DNA from: Chloroflexota bacterium
Lineage (GTDB): Bacteria > Chloroflexota > Anaerolineae > Anaerolineales > Anaerolineaceae
Assembly: GCA_029265085.1 (NCBI GenBank)
Contig: JAJUJY010000006.1
Span: 1 to 64,000 of the forward strand
DNA length: 64,000 bases
Reading direction: 5' to 3'
The position numbers were made by a program, and so were the translations under genes. The notes below the pieces were generated by a model. That model made no database searches and had not been told where the DNA came from. It saw nothing but the letters and a program-made list of their open reading frames with translations. Of the stretch, positions 60,371 through 64,000 are shown one piece after another; positions within the stretch are counted from its first letter, which is position 1; every line of letters starts with the position of its first letter.

Positions 60371-61306
60371 ATGGCAACTATGAACCGAAACTACCATTCC
60401 CAAGAATCCTTTGCGGATCGAGTTATCCGAGGTTGGGATCGAATTAAGAAGCCGTTCTTTTATGCGATCTTAATCCTATGGGCGTTGATTTGTCTTGCAC
60501 CGCTATATTTCACGATCGTGTATAGCCTTAAGCCGGTAGCAGATGCATACAAGCCCCCCCTGTTTCTGCCCATTCCATTCACACTGGAAAATTACAAAGA
60601 CGTCATTACCGCGCTGCCACTCTTTCCGCGCTGGATTTTTAACAGCCTGTTTGTATCTTTGATGGTTACTTTTTTACGTGTGCTGTTTTGCGCAATGGGT
60701 GGTTACGCTTTTGCGAGAATGGAATTTCCTGGCAAGAGAATCTTTTTCAATGCCATGTTAATTTCAATGATGATTCCGGGACAGGTAACGTTAATTCCAA
60801 CCTTCCTGGTGGTCGGCCCAGGTATTTTGCGCGGTGGATTAAAAATTGGTGATATCACAATCCCCACCGGATTTGGGCTGATGGATAACCTGGCTGGTGT
60901 GATTTTGCCGGGCATTGTGGCCGCCTTTGGCATTTTTATGATGACCCAATTCTTCAAGAGTTTACCAAAAGAGTTGGAAGAAGCCGCCATGATGGATGGC
61001 TTAGGACGTTGGGGAATCTTTTTCAAAATCGTATTGCCGCTGAGCCAGACGCAGCTGTTGACATTGGCATTGCTGACCTTTCAAGGCGAATGGAATGCCT
61101 TTATGTGGCCGCTCATTATCCTGCGAACACCTGAAAATTTCACATTACCGCTTGGTTTGAACTGGTTCAGGGGTGAGTATTTCACCTTAATTTCAAAGGT
61201 TTTGGCTGGCTCCGTTTTTAACACACTCCCTATCTTAATTCTCTTCTTCTTATTCCAGCGCTATTTCATCCAAAGTATCGCAGGAACAGGGATGAAGGAA
61301 GGTTAA
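60371..61306 (+). CDS. Carbohydrate ABC transporter permease (MalG-like)
   Basis: The second membrane subunit, 311 residues, six helices (first: FFYAILILWALICLAPLYF). The EAA loop is LEEAAMMDGLGRWGIFFKIVLP. It carries a loop around ILRGGLKIGDITIPTGFGL between helices 3 and 4. It starts 11 nt after the MalF-like gene, with GGTGA upstream. The GH65 phosphorylase starts four bases after its stop. With the lipoprotein it forms the importer for the substrate of that enzyme. Confidence 0.93.
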   Translation: MATMNRNYHSQESFADRVIRGWDRIKKPFFYAILILWALICLAPLYFTIVYSLKPVADAYKPPLFLPIPFTLENYKDVITALPLFPRWIFNSLFVSLMVTFLRVLFCAMGGYAFARMEFPGKRIFFNAMLISMMIPGQVTLIPTFLVVGPGILRGGLKIGDITIPTGFGLMDNLAGVILPGIVAAFGIFMMTQFFKSLPKELEEAAMMDGLGRWGIFFKIVLPLSQTQLLTLALLTFQGEWNAFMWPLIILRTPENFTLPLGLNWFRGEYFTLISKVLAGSVFNTLPILILFFLFQRYFIQSIAGTGMKEG

Positions 61307-61310
61307 TGTT

Positions 61311-63485
61311 ATGCTCGATCGAAATTGGTCAATTACCGAATTACATTTTAATCCTGATAAGATTCATCATAGTGAAACGATTTACACCATTGGTAATGGA
61401 TTTCTGGGAACACGAGGAACTTCTGAAGAGGTTTATCCTGGAGAAAGCCGCTCCACATTTGTACATGGCGTCTTTGACGATGTTCCCATTGTCTTTACCG
61501 AACTGGCGAATTTCCCGGATTGGACTGGTCTTGAAATCACCCTGGGTGGTGAACCTTTCAGCCTGGCAAATGGGGAGATCCTTTCATATTCCAAAAGCCT
61601 GAATCTAAAAAATGCGCTGCTTTCACGCGTTGTTCGCTGGAAAAGCCCTCAAGGGCGAATTAGCTGGCTGCATTTTGAGCGGTTTGCCAGCCTGGCGGAC
61701 GAACATCAAACGGCCGTACGGGTTACTATCCAACCTGAAAACTACACAGGCAAAATCGAGATTCAGACCGGAATCAATGGATCAGCGGACAACCTCGGAC
61801 TAAAGCATTGGGTATTTCGTTCCCAGTCTGTCCAAAATAATTACGCGATGCTGGAATTAGAAACCCGGCAAACAAAGATCACTGCCGTATTGGGATTCAA
61901 TCTCCATGTCACCACACCCAACCCATACAAGATAGAAGGTTGGAATGTCCGGGAACAACCTACATTGTATGTACACAGCGACCTGGAAAAAGGCCAGACG
62001 ATGCTGGTTGAAAAATTTTTTACTATTTTCACCAGCCGTGAGTCAGCCAATCCCCTGCAAGAAGTAAAGGCTCGCCTGGAGAATTTGCCGGATGATTGCT
62101 GGAATCAATGCTGGCAGCCTCATCAAACAGCCTGGGAAAAAGAATGGGAAAACTGCGATGTGTTCATCGAAGGCGATGACGAAGCCCAATTAGCCATCCG
62201 ATTTAACCTGTTCCAGTTGTTAATCGCAGCACCCCGAAAAGATGATACCGTCAACATAGGTGCAAAAACCCTCAGCGGATATGGATACCGCGGTCATGCA
62301 TTTTGGGATACGGAAATTTTCATGCTGCCGCTCTTTATCTACACCCGGCCTGAAATTGCCCGAAATTTACTTTCTTACCGCTACCATAATTTGGCCGGAG
62401 CCAGAGAAAAAGCGCGTGCAAATGGATATCAAGGGGCACAATTTCCTTGGGAAAGTGCTGCAACAGGCGAAGAAGTAACACCCACCTGGGTCCCTCATTT
62501 TAAAGATCGCACCAAACAAATTCGAATATGGACTGGTGATATTGAAATTCACATATCAGCCGATATCGCCTACTCGATTTGGCTTTATTGGCGCATTACC
62601 GGAGATGATGAATTTTTATTCTCCCGCGGCGCTGAAATTATTCTGGAGACAGCTCGTTTTTGGGCAAGCCGTGCCGAGTGGGATGAAAAATCGCAGCAAT
62701 ATCATTTCAGTGATGTAATCGGGCCAGACGAATACCACGACCATGTCAACGACAATGCCTATACGAATTACCTGGCAAAGTGGAATCTATCCAATGCAAT
62801 CAGTCTCTCCGCCTGGCTTGCTGAGCACAACCCCAGCCTGGTCAAATCCTTATTCGCCAAATTGAATCTCTCGGAATCAGACCTGGTCCGGTGGCAATAT
62901 GTGGCTGACAAAATCTTTTGTCCCTATGAGCCGCAATCCAAACTGGTTGAACAATTTGCGGGTTACTTTAATCGCAAAGAGGTTAACCTTGAAGCACTTG
63001 AACCACGAGAAATCTCCGTGCAGGCGCTTTTGGGAATTGAAGGTGCCAACGAGACCCAGATTCTCAAACAACCAGATGTCTTGATGCTGATGTATTTATT
63101 ACCCGACCTGTTTACCCATTCCGACATTGTGGCAAACTACGATTATTACACACCGCGCACCGACCATACCTATGGATCTTCCCTCGGACCGTCCATCCAG
63201 GCCATTATGGCTTGTTGGATGGGGTATCAAGAGCAGGCCTATGAGCATTTTATGCGTGCAGCCCGTGCAGACCTTCATGATGTCCGTGGAAATGCCGAGG
63301 ACGGCATTCATGGTGCCTCAGCAGGGGGGCTTTGGCAGGCAGTCGTATTTGGTTTTGCTGGCGTCAAGATGACCGAGAATGGGATTGAAACCCATCCACG
63401 CTTGCCGCGCCACTGGAAAAAAGTTGCCTTTAAACTCCAATACAAAGGCAAGGTCTTTCCCATCGAGATTGCTGCCCAGGAGTAA
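61311..63485 (+). CDS. Glycoside hydrolase family 65 phosphorylase (maltose/trehalose/kojibiose type)
   Basis: Cytosolic inverting phosphorylase of 724 residues that cleaves an alpha-glucosyl disaccharide with phosphate, releasing beta-glucose 1-phosphate. The N-terminal beta-sandwich has YTIGNGFLGTRGTSEEVYPG. The (alpha/alpha)6 barrel has GYGYRGHAFWDTEIFMLPLF, the general acid Glu474 in VIGPDEYHDHVNDNAYTN, and GIHGASAGGLWQAVVFGFAG near the phosphate site. The product fits the following beta-phosphoglucomutase gene. Which disaccharide (maltose, trehalose, kojibiose, nigerose) cannot be told from these motifs. Confidence 0.93.
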   Translation: MLDRNWSITELHFNPDKIHHSETIYTIGNGFLGTRGTSEEVYPGESRSTFVHGVFDDVPIVFTELANFPDWTGLEITLGGEPFSLANGEILSYSKSLNLKNALLSRVVRWKSPQGRISWLHFERFASLADEHQTAVRVTIQPENYTGKIEIQTGINGSADNLGLKHWVFRSQSVQNNYAMLELETRQTKITAVLGFNLHVTTPNPYKIEGWNVREQPTLYVHSDLEKGQTMLVEKFFTIFTSRESANPLQEVKARLENLPDDCWNQCWQPHQTAWEKEWENCDVFIEGDDEAQLAIRFNLFQLLIAAPRKDDTVNIGAKTLSGYGYRGHAFWDTEIFMLPLFIYTRPEIARNLLSYRYHNLAGAREKARANGYQGAQFPWESAATGEEVTPTWVPHFKDRTKQIRIWTGDIEIHISADIAYSIWLYWRITGDDEFLFSRGAEIILETARFWASRAEWDEKSQQYHFSDVIGPDEYHDHVNDNAYTNYLAKWNLSNAISLSAWLAEHNPSLVKSLFAKLNLSESDLVRWQYVADKIFCPYEPQSKLVEQFAGYFNRKEVNLEALEPREISVQALLGIEGANETQILKQPDVLMLMYLLPDLFTHSDIVANYDYYTPRTDHTYGSSLGPSIQAIMACWMGYQEQAYEHFMRAARADLHDVRGNAEDGIHGASAGGLWQAVVFGFAGVKMTENGIETHPRLPRHWKKVAFKLQYKGKVFPIEIAAQE

Positions 63486-63487
63486 AA

Positions 63488-64000
63488 ATGATTCGAGCAT
63501 TTTTATTTGACCTGGACGGGGTGCTCACCGACACCTCGGAATTTCACTATCTCGCTTGGAAAAGATTAGCCGACGAGGAGGGGCTGCCATTTTCTCGCGA
63601 AGCCAATGAGGCATTAAGAGGAGTTTCCCGGCGAGAATCTTTAGAATTGATTTTAAACGGCCGTCCGATCCGTGAAGAGACAGCCGCAGAAATGATGGAA
63701 CGGAAAAACCAGTATTATCTTGAACTGGTTCACCATATGACTCCAGACAACTTGCTGCCCGGAGCATTACAAACCATTCGAAAATTAAGGCAAACCGGGG
63801 TAAAAATTGCAATCGCGTCTTCCAGCAAGAACGCACCGTTCGTATTAGAAATGCTAGGAATCCAATCCGAGGTGGATGCGGTTGTTGATGGCAATTCCCC
63901 CGCCAGGAGCAAACCTGCGCCCGATTTATTTTTGCTGGCCGCACAGACTTTGGGGGTAAATCCCGAAGAATGCCTGGTGGTGGAAGATGCCGCCGCAGGA
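63488..64000 (+). CDS. pgmB: Beta-phosphoglucomutase (HAD family; 3' end beyond window)
   Basis: Converts beta-glucose 1-phosphate to glucose 6-phosphate; 171 N-terminal residues are present of about 220. It begins MIRAFLFDLDGVLTDTSEFH, with the HAD nucleophile and acid Asp (DLD) and the cap-domain entry YLAWKRLADEEGLPF. LRGVSRRESL is the substrate-specific cap motif of beta-PGM. KIAIASSSKNAP is HAD motif 2, SKPAPDLFLLAAQTLGV is motif 3, and CLVVEDAAAG, at the window end, is motif 4. It starts two bases after the GH65 stop and completes the phosphorolytic route into glycolysis. Confidence 0.94.
   Translation, partial: MIRAFLFDLDGVLTDTSEFHYLAWKRLADEEGLPFSREANEALRGVSRRESLELILNGRPIREETAAEMMERKNQYYLELVHHMTPDNLLPGALQTIRKLRQTGVKIAIASSSKNAPFVLEMLGIQSEVDAVVDGNSPARSKPAPDLFLLAAQTLGVNPEECLVVEDAAAG

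Noticed and set aside
1..64000. Insertion sequences, prophage genes, CRISPR arrays, tRNA genes
   Set aside because: No transposase, integrase, phage structural gene, regular short repeat array or tRNA cloverleaf was recognised on either strand.

Overview
The window is a bacterial chromosome segment, gene-dense and mostly housekeeping. No rRNA or tRNA was recognised, so the organism is inferred from protein character only. The mix best fits an anaerobic Chloroflexota bacterium, probably class Anaerolineae: an unusual FtsZ, a MoaD-MoaE fusion, a PfaD-linked type I synthase with threonine-bearing carrier domains, a MoxR/DUF58/DUF4129 operon and a GH65 phosphorylase operon. One gene is only readable if UGA encodes selenocysteine, so the organism is predicted to have selenocysteine machinery elsewhere.

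Layout. 1-6040 (minus): moaC, moaD-moaE fusion, a threonine-synthase-like PLP enzyme, rnc and the 5' two thirds of smc. scpA is divergent at 6126. 7.0-14.8 kb: a small hypothetical protein, PspC, an aldo/keto reductase, a zinc-ribbon protein, mutS, a GH57-type protein and an NDUFA9-like SDR. 14.9-19.7 kb: an FtsZ paralogue with an altered catalytic loop, among TIM-barrel-like, small membrane and secreted proteins of unknown function. 19.9-23.2 kb: DUF362 protein, NapH-like polyferredoxin, SlyD. 23.3-29.8 kb: moxR-DUF58-DUF4129, an esterase, a [2Fe-2S] ferredoxin and chrA. 29.8-33.3 kb: a selenocysteine peroxiredoxin-glutaredoxin, an AHSA1-PDZ-DinB fusion and an MFS transporter. 33.45-33.74 kb: an apparently stand-alone structured RNA gene with a strong promoter and terminator. 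33.7-40.2 kb: two hpt paralogues, a nuclease-fold protein, a cytidylate-kinase-like protein, phosphofructokinase, a YgiQ-type radical SAM protein and a THUMP methyltransferase.

40.4-55.3 kb is the most distinctive region, a lipid or polyketide locus. It holds pfaD (FMN enoyl reductase) converging on a minus-strand operon of carboxyltransferase, biotin carboxylase, biotin carrier protein, a 2860-residue synthase (KS-AT-KS-ACPx4-KR-DH) and an Sfp-type phosphopantetheinyl transferase. Together they supply every activity needed to carboxylate the extender, load it, condense, reduce, dehydrate and reduce again. All four carrier domains have Thr where the phosphopantetheine-bearing Ser should be.

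55.6-64 kb: a transglutaminase-like protein, a molbindin, and a LacI-controlled sugar operon (binding protein, two permeases, GH65 phosphorylase, beta-phosphoglucomutase running off the end) for uptake and phosphorolysis of an alpha-glucoside. Several genes start 6-7 nt after a TATAAT-like box, indicating leaderless transcripts.
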